In this document: piece after piece, positions 21,983-32,750 of the stretch
Layout of the letters: each line of letters opens with the position of its first letter
How positions within the stretch are numbered: the first letter of the stretch is position 1
DNA from: Entamoeba histolytica HM-1:IMSS
Lineage: Eukaryota; Evosea; Mastigamoebida; Endamoebidae
Reading direction: 5' to 3'
Assembly: GCF_000208925.1 (NCBI RefSeq)
Contig: NW_001914879.1
Coordinates: 67,472-131,471 of the forward strand
DNA: 64,000 bases
The notes under the pieces: model-generated
Databases searched by the model: none
What the model saw: only the letters and a program-made list of their open reading frames with translations
Told to the model about the DNA's origin: nothing
Made by a program: the position numbers and the translations under genes

Positions 21983-23217
21983 TTTGATAAATTTTAAGTT
22001 CTTTTCTTTTTTCTTTTTATTTTTCAATTTTCTCTTTTTGTTGTTTTTGGACAATCATTCAATTTAAGAAGATGAATATATCACCAAAAATTTAGGACTA
22101 TAGCAGAATTTAGTAGTGAATGTGTAACATCAAAAAACTAATATTATTTGTTTTCACGATACAAAAAATATAAATAACTACAACTGAAATTAAAAGCATG
22201 TCATTGAATAATATTATACAACAAACCCAGGTATTGTCAAAAAAATTGTTAATGCTGCTAAAAGTTCATAAGAGTATTAAAATGACTGTAAATATATTTT
22301 TAAACCAATAAAGTATTAAGATAAAATAATACTAAACAATAATCAATGCTTTATAAAGGAAATACCAAGCAAGTATATTGAAAATAAACCTAATAAAATA
22401 AATACACTGAAAAAGATTTAAAATGACTTTCTCAATATGAAAAATTTCTTCTTTGAATATATTAATTACCAATTGGTTCTTTTTTATATTTTTTCATATT
22501 CTTTTTATTTTATTCATTTCATATATATTTTGTATCATTATATTTGCTATTTGGTACATTATTGTGTATTTTAAATCATTTTCTCTTTAACTAATATTCT
22601 TATATGTTATTTTCAAAGTGCTCTTCATTCATTTATTCTTCACCGTATTATTATATTGATTTAGAGACAATTATTTTATTAATTAAAAGTAAATTATCAT
22701 TTAGTTATTATTTATTATGTTAATTTATATTATATCATTCTTTTATTTGTTTATTACTATTTTATTTCTTTAAAATATGTATTAGATATAATATAATGAG
22801 TTGAAGAATCAAATATTAGTGAATTTCTATTTTTATCATCTAAATTTGATTAATAGATTACAGTAAATATCAAAAGTTAAACAGATATAAAGAGTAAGTA
22901 ACGTTTTAGTATTATTGTCATAGACTAAAATATAAAACAATGATGTTTTTAGTTAGTTGTAGAATCCATATAATTTTCCATTCTTATAGAAGTAAGTTTC
23001 AGACTCAAATATTAAATACACACTATAATATAATACACAAAGAAATTTAATTTATGAATATTGTATAGATGATATTTTATTATTTAATGGTGTTGTTATA
23101 TTTTTTAGGGTGTTATTTATTCTGTTGTACCATTTAATAAAAATGCTATTATTAAAGACTCTCAGTACCATTTATCTATCTCAAAACAAATTAATTGAAA
23201 AGAAAATAAAAATTAAT
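21983..23217. other. Intergenic region between two minus-strand genes
   Basis: A/T-rich with no gene, repeat or RNA that I can support. It must include the promoter of the coiled-coil gene and the 3' flank of the OST48 gene. Confidence 0.5.
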
Positions 23218-24468
23218 TTAGTCTTGTTTTATTTCCTTCTTTTCTATTTGGTTCAAATAGATGAAAGAGAATACAATAAATCCGACAGCCATAGATGCAC
23301 AAGCAGCATAGAATGGATATGCACCAGTTAAGAATCTATCAACTTGAGTCAATCTAAAAGTTCTTAAAGGAATAGTTTCTTTATATTCTAAGTAAGATAA
23401 GAATGGTCTTCTATAATTAATGATCATAGTATATACACCAAATTTATCAGGAGTTTGGACAATAACTTCATACTTTCCATTATCTATTCTTTTGAAATTT
23501 TTGACAATGACAGGGTCAAGTAACTTAAATTCTATTTGTAAATCATCTACATTAAATGGTACATAATTTCCTTGGTCCAATTGTTCTAATTCTACATTAA
23601 CTTTAATAGTATCATTAATAACTAATTGATGATCATAATCAACTTCTTTTACTCCATTAATTTTTTCCCAATGAATATTTTTCATTCTAATAACACAACG
23701 TCTTTGTAATACCCAATCAATAATATTTTCTGTAAACTTTTTGTTGTCTGATTTTATAAGATTCAATGATGGATGTTCAATAACTGAATCAAATGCTATA
23801 TTACTAAACAATAATGAAGAACCAGAAACAATAATACGTGCATTATTTCTTGCTTGAAGTGAAGCTACTAACGTGATATTTGTTTCTTGTGCAAATGAAA
23901 CATTTGGAAAGAGTGATGTTGAAGCAGAATTTTGTGCTTTAAGAAGAGATGATGTAAATGGAGATGGTGGAAGATATAACCCAATTCCACTAAACAAAAT
24001 GTTTTGAATGCGTTGATTAAAGATATTTTGATTGTTATGAACATTGTTAGAGAAAATCATTTCAAATTCTCCAATTTTAACGGTGTGCTTCTCATCAACA
24101 ACATTACTACCATTAGAATCTACTTCCATATCTAATGAATAAAGAAGCTGTTTATATCCATCTTCGTATTTCTTTCCTACAGTAATAACCATATTTCCTC
24201 CATTATCAATAAATTGAATAAATTCTTTGACTGAAACTTTCTTAAATGTGTAATGAGGTGTTAATAATATAACATTTGAGTATTTTTTCTCTCCATTTTC
24301 AAATAATTGAAACAATGTCATTTTATTTATTATCTCAACTTCATCTCCATTCTTCTTTAATAATTCAATAAATTGGCTAAATTTTTGTTGGTCTTCATTC
24401 CTCTCCAAAATAACAAGTGTTTTATTTGCAAGACAAATGCTGATAAATACAATGAAAATAAGTCTCAT
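23218..24468 (-). CDS. Oligosaccharyltransferase 48-kDa subunit (OST48/DDOST/Wbp1)
   Basis: A single-exon 416-aa protein with signal peptide MRLIFIVFISICLAN followed at once by the family's N-terminal TLVILE strand. The luminal domain includes SNVILLTPHYTFKKVSVKEF, VKEFIQFIDNGGNMVI and GIGLYLPPSPF-type text. Near the end are GVYTMIINYRRPFLSYLE and a transmembrane segment (FYAACASMAVGFIVFSFIYL) with a short Lys-rich tail EKKEIKQD that resembles an ER-retrieval signal. Function by family: non-catalytic subunit of the ER oligosaccharyltransferase that stabilises the complex for N-glycosylation. Length agrees with yeast Wbp1 (430 aa). Confidence 0.92.
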   Translation of the reverse strand: MRLIFIVFISICLANKTLVILERNEDQQKFSQFIELLKKNGDEVEIINKMTLFQLFENGEKKYSNVILLTPHYTFKKVSVKEFIQFIDNGGNMVITVGKKYEDGYKQLLYSLDMEVDSNGSNVVDEKHTVKIGEFEMIFSNNVHNNQNIFNQRIQNILFSGIGLYLPPSPFTSSLLKAQNSASTSLFPNVSFAQETNITLVASLQARNNARIIVSGSSLLFSNIAFDSVIEHPSLNLIKSDNKKFTENIIDWVLQRRCVIRMKNIHWEKINGVKEVDYDHQLVINDTIKVNVELEQLDQGNYVPFNVDDLQIEFKLLDPVIVKNFKRIDNGKYEVIVQTPDKFGVYTMIINYRRPFLSYLEYKETIPLRTFRLTQVDRFLTGAYPFYAACASMAVGFIVFSFIYLNQIEKKEIKQD

Positions 24469-24603
24469 TTGTTTTTTTTTAGTTTCTCTTTTTTCTTTTT
24501 TTATCTTTACTATTTATTTATAGTAAATGAAATTATTAATAAAAGTACTTGTTTATTGTTTGTTCTTTATTCAAAAGAATCAACAAATTACACTTACACA
24601 TCT

Positions 24604-25490
24604 TTAATTGTCAGTAGCAAGAGTTGGTGTTTTAGCTTTTTGTTGTCGTGACTGCCAAGTATCCCATTCGTCTTCATCTTCTTCAACTGGACTTTTCTTT
24701 GGTTTAAGAAATGGTGAACTTGTACTAGAATTGATTGACAAAGCAGCATTTGCCCATTCATCATCTGAGATTGTTGTTGTATTTGGAGTTTTTGCTTTTT
24801 CAACTATCTTAACTTTTTTAGGCTCACTCGTAGAAGTGCTACTTCCTTTCTTTTCAGCAAGATGAGCACTTTTCTTTACTTTTGTTACAACTGGTTTTGT
24901 TGGTGCAGAAAGAATTACATTAGGTTTTGATTGAATTGGTGAAGAAGTTGTTGGTGGACTTGTTGGTGCGGTTTTAGTGACTTGAATTGAATTTGGGGAG
25001 GCTTTTCCATCAGCAATGTCTTTTAACATTTGTTTATATCGTTCACATTGTGGCAAAGCATACCTCATATTCCATGGTGCGTTCATGTTTACTTTACATG
25101 CCTTTAAGTATGCCCTGAATTTATCATTTCCTCCATTAATCATATTGCTCATTTGTTTATCTGTCCATATATCCATATCAATTGAACGTACAAATGAAAG
25201 ATGAACACCAAGTCCACGATGCTTACCACTACATTGAATACAAATGAAAATTCCATAAGGAACAGATGCCCAAGAAGGATTTGGAGTTCCACATTCAAAA
25301 CAATACTACTCAAATGTTATTTATTTGTTTTTTTGCACTTTAAGCTTGAAGAAGAGTTTTACTTTTATTGTTATAACACATTTGAAACGAAAGAAAAAAG
25401 GAAACAAACGTTATTTCCATTTTTGCTTTTTAGTTGCTTGAAGATTGCATCTCGTCTAGTATTTGATAATACTACCTTCTCTGTTGACAT
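24604..25490 (-). CDS. ArfGAP, SMAP-like, two exons
   Basis: Exon 1 is 25490-25410 and exon 2 is 25305-24604; intron 25306-25409 (104 nt, GTTTGT...AGTAG) joins NGNN to YCFECG, giving 260 aa. The ArfGAP zinc finger is C29-x2-C32-x16-C49-x2-C52, with the arginine finger Arg57 in [17 protein letters not shown]. The exon-2 frame alone would miss the first two Cys, so the intron is needed. Residues 130-260 are a low-complexity Ser/Thr/Pro/Lys tail with DDEWANAAL and, near the end, [10 protein letters not shown]. The second motif resembles the Trp motifs by which ArfGAPs bind delta-COP. Function: stimulates GTP hydrolysis on Arf at Golgi or endosomal coats. Confidence 0.9.
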
Positions 25491-25779
25491 GTACGAACTG
25501 GTTCAGTTCTAGTTTTTATCTTTTCTTTCTTTTTGGACATTAAAGAAGAAATCGAAAAAGAAAATTCCCTTAGAACAAATTAGACTTTTCCTTCTTTTCC
25601 CACTCAAAAATCTTAGTCAATTACTCTTCATCTTCCATTGATTATTTGATTCTTTATTTTCTTTCAAAAAATACAAATTATGTTATATAAAACGTATTTA
25701 TTTTAAAACTATGATTATTTGATTCTTCACAAAATAGATTCTAATTAAAAACCAGAAAAGGATAAAACCAGGTAATCCA

Positions 25780-26172
25780 TTAGTAGGGGTCAACAGTTGT
25801 AGCTGCTGCAGCTAGAGCGACACTAATAATAATCATAACAATACTGAATCCAATGCTTATGACTATAATGACTGTTGAAACAATGAAAAATACCATTGAC
25901 AAGACTGCAAACATACGGGCTTGGCTATTTGTAGAGTGTCTATATTGGCACCACCCATAACACCAAACACAACAGCACAAGAATCCTAAAGCAAACAAGA
26001 TAGCAGATGTATTACTTTCATTGTTTTCACTATAAATACTTTTATTTTCTTGTTGGTCAACATTGGGTTGAACAACATATGGTTGTGGATTATATTGTGG
26101 AGGGACCGTTTGGTATTGTTGAGCTGTTTGTTGAGAGTATTCAGGGTGTTCAGGAAGTTGTTGGTATTGCAT
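25780..26172 (-). CDS. Small Gln/Pro/Tyr-rich two-TM membrane protein
   Basis: A single-exon 130-aa protein. Residues 1-40 are rich in Gln, Tyr and Pro (QQTAQQYQTVPPQYNPQPY), a cytosolic low-complexity region. Then comes a Cys-rich hydrophobic segment, ILFALGFLCCCVWCYGWC, and a long hydrophobic region from MFAVLSMVFFIVSTVIIVIS to IIISVALAAAA that could span the membrane once or twice. The clustered Cys are likely palmitoylation sites by inference. I recognise no named family, but several eukaryotic membrane adaptors combine PY-rich tails with this topology. Confidence 0.7.
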   Translation of the reverse strand: MQYQQLPEHPEYSQQTAQQYQTVPPQYNPQPYVVQPNVDQQENKSIYSENNESNTSAILFALGFLCCCVWCYGWCQYRHSTNSQARMFAVLSMVFFIVSTVIIVISIGFSIVMIIISVALAAAATTVDPY

Positions 26173-27935
26173 GTTGATTGAATTTTTATTTTTTGAGATA
26201 TGATAATAAGAAAGTTGTGTTTTTATAAATCATAAGTTATTTTATTATTCTTTTAATTAATGATTTAATTATGACAAATCCATTCCTTTTCTCAAAACAA
26301 TTTCATTTATTCTTTTAATTTTTTAGATTCAAAAAAAAATTATTATTCAATGACAATACTTTTAAACTATAAATTAGAGTCACATTTTTTTTTAAATTAC
26401 TTCGTAGAATGTTTAAGAAAAGATAGTGTCACTCTGAATAGCAAAGACTAATAAAATTCTATTTTAAAGTCAAAAGATTGGTTTTTCATTAGGACGAATA
26501 ACAAGAAATATATATAATCTCATTTATTACTAAGTTGATTGACTCTCTTGTTTTAAAGACAACAATTTTGAGTATAATGTATCTATGTCATTACAAAGAT
26601 TAAGTAAACGAAAAATAATAAGAAACAACATCTAAACCAAACCAAAGACATACCAACTTTTAGATAATTAGTTATAACTTAAAAATAACAGTTTGACTGA
26701 ATAATTCAATTAAAAGAATAAATAAATCAAATCAAAATTGTAAGAGAGAATAATTGATTCATTTGAATATATGTTGTAATTAATACACTTGTCTTTTTTT
26801 GATTTAAATGGTTTTCAATAGATTTGATATTGGATTGTTTTTAAGTCTTTAGAAAAATCTTTCAAGGAGATAAAAATTATACGAAATTAAAAAGACTAGG
26901 TTGTATTTAAGTAGTTAAAAAATTAAATTAGTCAACACACATTTTTATTAGATAGACTTATAGTATATATAGTGTTGGTATATTATTTTCTTGTTGTGGA
27001 TATTGCTTTTTTTAAGATAAAAAAAATTGAACCAAACCTAACAATTCAGAAATTCATTTTTTCATATAATTCTATACGACTAAAATATAAAAAGAATTAT
27101 TAAAGGAAATAGAACTTGTTTAAATTAAATAATTTACTCTTTTATATTAACTTAGTATAATGTTTTATTTTGACAGTTACTTTTAAGTCTCGCTACAACT
27201 CCATTTTATTCAAATAGTTATTTCTTTAAGTTGATAGATACATAATGACAAAAATACTTTAATGGTATTGGTGTTATTTGTATTATTTCAGTTAATATGT
27301 GTTATTATCAATAATTATTGTTAAAGAAGTATATGACAATAACAAAAGAGTTATAACTAATTTATTTTGTTTGAGTTACCCAAAATGAAGTTTCTTAACT
27401 TGAATTATAGAAGGTTTTATTGGTTTAGAGTGTTTAGGAAACAATTTATTCTAATATTTATATATTCATAATTACTTTTACTTGAAAACAATCAATAAAT
27501 TGTATCAACATATATTTATTTCATCAAATATATATTATATTTTAGAAATATGTTGTTATATAAATTATAACAAATAATGGAATTATGATAGAATATTTTA
27601 ATTGTGTTTGTTTTAGTAATAAAGAGAGGATAAATCAATACTACTGTTATGTTCAACTTAAATTTGTAATTACTTCTATTCATTCTTATTAGAATTTTAT
27701 TTGAGAGAAGTACTATTATTACTTGCTCCTTCAAATTCATTTAGGTCACGTGTCATATTCAATTAAAAAAGAAAGAATCTTGGTTAGGAGATAAAATACA
27801 TTCTATAAAGGGAGTATTATTGTTTTATTTTTAAAAAAATATAAAAATAAATTAAGCACAACAGAAAATACTTAAAGTTTAGAAAAGTTAAGAGAGAAAT
27901 TAATTAATATAAACTTCTGAATCACATAAATAAAT
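26173..27935. other. Intergenic region
   Basis: A/T-rich with no supportable gene. The 74-codon frame at 27516-27740 (minus) is only Asn/Ile/Leu/Tyr text and starts in low-complexity DNA. No repeats matched to other parts of the window. Confidence 0.5.
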
Positions 27936-28163
27936 TTAATCAAATTGTACAATATTTGCAATTAGAGAAGATCCTTTTGGATTGACTAATGGAAAAGTTG
28001 GACTTTCTGTATAACTAATAAAAAACATAGACATAGATTCATCCCCTTCAATTTCTTCTTCTTGTCTCAACTGAGAAGGTGTAGTAAGAACAAGAAAACA
28101 ATTATCTATTTTTCTTTTATATGCTTTTTCTATTAATTCTTTATAATGTTGAGATTGTGACAT
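27936..28163 (-). CDS. Small hypothetical protein, 75 aa
   Basis: A complete short ORF with coding-like composition: MSQSQHYKELIEKAYKRKI is an amphipathic helix, then NCFLVLTTPSQLRQEEEIEG and a final SSLIANIVQFD. There is no signal peptide, membrane segment or Cys motif. ATG sits at 28161-28163 with an A/T-rich leader and GAAC words (CAATGTTCCAATTG, GGAACGTTC) some 60 to 80 bases upstream, like the GAAC element described for Entamoeba promoters. Divergent from the WDR75 gene 414 bp away. Family unknown. Confidence 0.5.
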   Translation of the reverse strand: MSQSQHYKELIEKAYKRKIDNCFLVLTTPSQLRQEEEIEGDESMSMFFISYTESPTFPLVNPKGSSLIANIVQFD

Positions 28164-28577
28164 TCTTTATGAAAATGATTAAGAATGATAATATCAGTTT
28201 GGGAAAGGTTAAATCTGAACGTTCCATTTGATACAATTGGAACATTGAAACTTTATAATCAAAAATTAACTATTTTAGCACAATTTATTTTTATTTTTCA
28301 AACTCCATTTTTAACTAACTTATTCTCATTTTCAGTCTATTCAATCATTCTTAAACCCTTGATACTACAACAATAATATTCATTCATTAATTGATTACAT
28401 CACCTATCAAAAATTATTTTTCTCATCAAGTTGGGTATAGACAAATAAACATAATTTGCTATTTAGTTTGGCTTTTATCCATTTATATTTTTTACTATTC
28501 AAATAGTGTTATATTTAACATAAATAAAAATAAAGAGAATTTTTGAAAACCCTAAAAATTAAAGAAAAAGGCAAACA
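28164..28577. other. Divergent promoter region
   Basis: A 414-bp spacer between the small ORF on the minus strand and the WD-repeat gene on the plus strand. The ORF at 28185-28376 within it is A/T-rich text and not supported. It contains GGAACGTTCC-like and GGAAC words that could serve either gene. Confidence 0.35.
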
Positions 28578-30710
28578 ATGGAGCCAACAGTAGGAGGGGG
28601 AATTATCACTGATCATGTACTCTTTATTAATGAAAGTGAAGAAATTGTAGCGTCAGGACCAAAAGGATTAAATTTTTATAAAATCTCAAATGGACAAATT
28701 ATATCACGATTAATTATAAAAGAAAAAGTAGTTGGAATCTTTACATTTACTTCAGATAGTATCTTTGTTATTACAGTTGATGGAACAATTTCATTATATT
28801 CAACTGATACTTATACTCTCACTAAACAATGGAAAACAATTATTGAGGATGTTCAGTCAGTTCAAAAACTTGATAATATGGTATTTTATATGAAATCACG
28901 TACACATGCTTTTCTTATTACAATAAATGTAAATAGTGATTTTGTCAAAATTAAAGAAACTGTCAACGGAACACCTTCTTCAGATGGTAAAATTATTTAT
29001 GCTTTTAATGGAAATAATATTTTCCTTATTGACAGAATTGAAAATAAGAAATACCATACTAAAGTACAAGGACATATAAGAAATATTTATGTTCATCCAA
29101 AAATCAATACTAACCTTTTTGTTTGTTGTGAAGGAGGTGTATTTTATTTACTTCATTGTGATGAAGAATTAAAAAAAGGAAATCAACTCAATAAAAGTAT
29201 AGATGAAGAGTTTCATGAATTTATTCCTACAATTAATAAATTCCATTGGCATTTTAAAAATTTTGATGGATTTGCATTATTTCAAAATGGTGAAAGAATA
29301 TTAACAGGAGGAGATAATGGAGTTTTAGTATTTTGGAAAACAATAGATGGTAGTCAATCTTATCTTCCAGAAATTGGTGCTGAAATAAAGAAAATTACAG
29401 TTAACAATATATCAACATTAGCTGCATTATCACTTGCAAATAACTCAATTGTTATTGTTAGTTTATCACAAAAGAAAATTGTTAGAATTATTGCAGGACT
29501 AATTAAATCAGATAAAATTATTATTCATCCAGGTCCAAAGGGTCAAGTTATTACTACAGGAAATGGACCTATTCTTCAATTTTATGATCCATCTGGTGAT
29601 AGGTGTGTTGCTAGTGCTGAAGTATCACGACCTAATGTTCTTCTTGAATCACTTGAGAAAAGAAAACTTCCAGATGCAGATGTTAAATATACATCAATGA
29701 TTGGAGATGATGAATGGATGGTTACTTATGATTTAAGAAATATGTCATCAAGATATCACGAAAGTAATTTAAGATTCTTTAGAAAAAAACAAAATGGAAC
29801 ATATGAACAAATGGTTTGTATTCCTGAACCATTCCAATCAGAAGTTACTTCAATTACATCTTCTCCTTCTCATAAAGTTGTAATTACTACATCATTAGAT
29901 CATGTTTTTAAAGTTTGGGTTCTTGTTACTCGACAAACAATTAAAACAAAAGGAGGAGTCCGATCGAATGTGACATGGAAATGTAGGTCTATTGGTGCTT
30001 ATTATGGAGAGCCATCATATTCTGCATCTATATCTAAAGATGGTAGTGTTATGGCAGTCTCGTTTAAAACAGCAATTACTATATGGGATGTTTTATCAAA
30101 TAAGTTATTATTTTCACTTCCTGTTCCTTATGAACAACATGGTAAAGAATTTATACCTGTTGAAGTTCAATTTTTATCCAACTCACAATATATTCTCACT
30201 AAATCAAAACAAGGTGTTATTATATATGACCTTCTTTCTAGAAAGATTTATCAATCATTCCTTTGTACTCCAATTCTCATTGCTGCACATCGTACATTAA
30301 ATTTATATTCATTTGTTAATAAAAATACTGGACATTGGGATGTTTTCTTAATGAAAATAGGAGAAATAAAACCAGTTGCTGTATGGAGAATAGACACAGA
30401 GATAACATCAATGGTATTTTACACAACAGTTACTGGACTTGAATATATTTGTGCAGTGACAAAGAATAGTGAAATCTATTCATTACCACTAGAAAATATG
30501 ATTGGAAAAGATATACCTCAACCTTATACTGATACAAAAGTTCCTGAAAAGAAAGCTGCTATTACTCTTAAGAAAATTGAAATGGATGAATCAAATAATG
30601 AAACTAGAGTAGTAAAAATTGTGAGTGAATCAACATTAGATGGACTAGAAGCAAATATTTCTGATGTGAATAACATCTTCAACGTTATTGTTGATTGTCT
30701 TCTTAAATGA
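28578..30710 (+). CDS. WD-repeat protein WDR75/Utp17-like
   Basis: A single-exon 710-aa protein composed of degenerate WD40 blades. The strongest family signature is around residues 221-264: HWHFKNFDGFALFQNGERI followed by LTGGDNGVLVFWKT and SYLPEIGAEIKKI. This matches the block conserved in human WDR75 and yeast Utp17/Nan1 (HWH...YLLTGG...LVQWQ...FLPRLGS). A second blade series runs from about 400 to 640 (ITSSPSHKVVITTSLDHVFKVW). Function by family: t-UTP subcomplex of the small-subunit processome, coupling rDNA transcription with 18S processing. The final 70 residues lack blades and resemble a helical tail. Confidence 0.78.
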   Translation: MEPTVGGGIITDHVLFINESEEIVASGPKGLNFYKISNGQIISRLIIKEKVVGIFTFTSDSIFVITVDGTISLYSTDTYTLTKQWKTIIEDVQSVQKLDNMVFYMKSRTHAFLITINVNSDFVKIKETVNGTPSSDGKIIYAFNGNNIFLIDRIENKKYHTKVQGHIRNIYVHPKINTNLFVCCEGGVFYLLHCDEELKKGNQLNKSIDEEFHEFIPTINKFHWHFKNFDGFALFQNGERILTGGDNGVLVFWKTIDGSQSYLPEIGAEIKKITVNNISTLAALSLANNSIVIVSLSQKKIVRIIAGLIKSDKIIIHPGPKGQVITTGNGPILQFYDPSGDRCVASAEVSRPNVLLESLEKRKLPDADVKYTSMIGDDEWMVTYDLRNMSSRYHESNLRFFRKKQNGTYEQMVCIPEPFQSEVTSITSSPSHKVVITTSLDHVFKVWVLVTRQTIKTKGGVRSNVTWKCRSIGAYYGEPSYSASISKDGSVMAVSFKTAITIWDVLSNKLLFSLPVPYEQHGKEFIPVEVQFLSNSQYILTKSKQGVIIYDLLSRKIYQSFLCTPILIAAHRTLNLYSFVNKNTGHWDVFLMKIGEIKPVAVWRIDTEITSMVFYTTVTGLEYICAVTKNSEIYSLPLENMIGKDIPQPYTDTKVPEKKAAITLKKIEMDESNNETRVVKIVSESTLDGLEANISDVNNIFNVIVDCLLK

Positions 30711-31031
30711 TTGCTTTTTGAATGAAAAATACATTTTATAATGATATTTGGGTCATAATTTATAAATCTTTTTTTAATGAAAAATAAGTCAATTACTTAG
30801 AAACATAACTTAGACTCTTGCCAAATAAAAGTAGCAACCATTTATTCTAAGTTTATTATAAGAGTTAATCAAAATTTGATAAGTAAGATAACATTTTCGT
30901 TTTTGTTAAAAAAAAGATTTAAGAAAAATAAAAGAGAAAACTTTATTTATTTATTACAACCAAAAGAATGATCTTAAAAATTACAAAAATAAAACAAATG
31001 ATTTAAAAAAACTAAAAAATATAAAAGGGTG

Positions 31032-32651
31032 ATGTCATTACAGGGTAAAATCGAAATTAAAACTATTCAACGTATTATTGCACCAACTTTTTATGTACGT
31101 TCAATTGATTTAGATGAGAATATGATTAGAAGAAATGGAACGAAGTCAACATTATCTATTAATGTATCATTTCCACCATTTATATATTCGAGTTATGACA
31201 TTCAAACAAAGAAAAGTTTAAGGTTTGTTCAAAGGTTCGAAAGCTCAAACAAAAAGAATAGAATGCAATTATTAATTATTGATAAAGATATGAAAGTTAT
31301 TCACCCTAGTAATATTCGTATACGAATAAATAATGAAACAATTAGTACAAATTGTTTTGGTAATATCCCAAAGAAAGGAACAGCATTTATTGAGGGAATA
31401 GATATTACAGATTTCTTATTTATGGGAAAAAATATTATTAGTGTTGAAACACTTTATGATAATACTCGTGTTGTGTTATTTGAAGGACTTGCATTAACAA
31501 TTAATCAAACCATAAATAAATTACTTCATGAAATTCCTCATGGTAAGTTTGTTCCTGACGTTGACTTAGATAATGATGATGTGGATGATGAAATAATAGA
31601 AGAACAACAAGTTTTATCTTTGCGTTGTCCAATTAGTTTTCAAACTATTGAAATTCCAGTACGAGGAAAGAGGTGTTCTCATTTGAGGACATTTGATATG
31701 AAATCATTTATTGAAACTGCACAAAAATCAGGATATTATGAATGTCCATTATGTTCTGAACCAATACAACCGAGTGACTTAATTATTGATCAACAAATGG
31801 AATCAATATTAAAAGAAATGAAAGATAAACCAAATGTTGAAGAAGTTGTTGTAACTCAAGATGGTCAAATACTTCCTAAAGTTGAAGAAAATAATGAATC
31901 GGGAGATGATGAAGAAGAACTTCGACTATTAAAAAAAGGAAAAGAAAAAAGAGAAAAAGAGTTTGAGCCGTTTGGAGATAAACCTCTTCAATTTAAACCT
32001 AATGCACCTCCTCCTAAAGAAACATATTATGATAGGCGCATTACTCCAATACCTAATCCTTTTATACCTGAAAAAAGAGGGTATTTGGATTTACCTAATG
32101 AAAGAAGAAATGAATTGTGTAGTCAACAAAACCAAATGCCTCTATATTATGTATCTCCATATAATTCTACCCAATCACCACGTCAAGGAATTCCTCTAAC
32201 AAATCCTCAACATTATCCTTACAATACTTCTGAGTATCATCAACGAGTTTATAATTATCAAAACTCTCCTAATTTTTATACACCTCCACCGTATATTTTT
32301 CCTCCAGATGAACAACCTTTAAATTATCAACTAAATACACCATATAATTATATAGGCTCATCAACAAATCCACATTATCGACCAATAAGAGCATATCAAT
32401 ATCCACAACGACAATACTTTATTGATGAAGCAACAAAACCTCATTCGATTGGTTCAAGTAATACATACCGAAATAATTTTCAAAATGCAATCAGAACAAG
32501 TAATACAAATATTTTTAGAAATTATGACCAACCTCAACAATATGATGACACATTTACAACAACTCAAAATGATGATACTCTTCCTAACGTAACACATTCT
32601 ACTCGTTTAGAAACAATGGGAGGATCACCTGATGATCCAATTTGTCTATAA
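31032..32651 (+). CDS. PIAS/Siz-type SUMO E3 ligase (SP-RING)
   Basis: The correct start is ATG 31032 (MSLQGKIEIKTIQR); the codon just before it is GTG. 539 aa, single exon. Residues about 1-160 have the length and beta-rich pattern of a PINIT domain, though weakly matched. The SP-RING is clear at 196-260: LRCPISFQTIEIPVRGKRC then SHLRTFDMKSFIE and YECPLCSEPI, with zinc ligands C215, H217, C238 and C241. An acidic stretch follows, then about 200 residues rich in Pro, Tyr, Asn and Gln. No SAP domain is visible. Function by family: promotes SUMO transfer from Ubc9 to nuclear substrates. Confidence 0.85.
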   Translation: MSLQGKIEIKTIQRIIAPTFYVRSIDLDENMIRRNGTKSTLSINVSFPPFIYSSYDIQTKKSLRFVQRFESSNKKNRMQLLIIDKDMKVIHPSNIRIRINNETISTNCFGNIPKKGTAFIEGIDITDFLFMGKNIISVETLYDNTRVVLFEGLALTINQTINKLLHEIPHGKFVPDVDLDNDDVDDEIIEEQQVLSLRCPISFQTIEIPVRGKRCSHLRTFDMKSFIETAQKSGYYECPLCSEPIQPSDLIIDQQMESILKEMKDKPNVEEVVVTQDGQILPKVEENNESGDDEEELRLLKKGKEKREKEFEPFGDKPLQFKPNAPPPKETYYDRRITPIPNPFIPEKRGYLDLPNERRNELCSQQNQMPLYYVSPYNSTQSPRQGIPLTNPQHYPYNTSEYHQRVYNYQNSPNFYTPPPYIFPPDEQPLNYQLNTPYNYIGSSTNPHYRPIRAYQYPQRQYFIDEATKPHSIGSSNTYRNNFQNAIRTSNTNIFRNYDQPQQYDDTFTTTQNDDTLPNVTHSTRLETMGGSPDDPICL

Positions 32652-32750
32652 GTTGCATATGATTAATTGAATATATATTAGAAAATTTAAAAACTTAAAA
32701 GGTTATTTGAAGCTTTTAATTGATGATATTGAGTCCAATCTTCTACATGT

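Noticed and set aside
27516..27740. 74-aa minus ORF
   Set aside because: Only Asn/Ile/Leu/Tyr-rich text in an A/T-rich spacer, with no promoter or family support.
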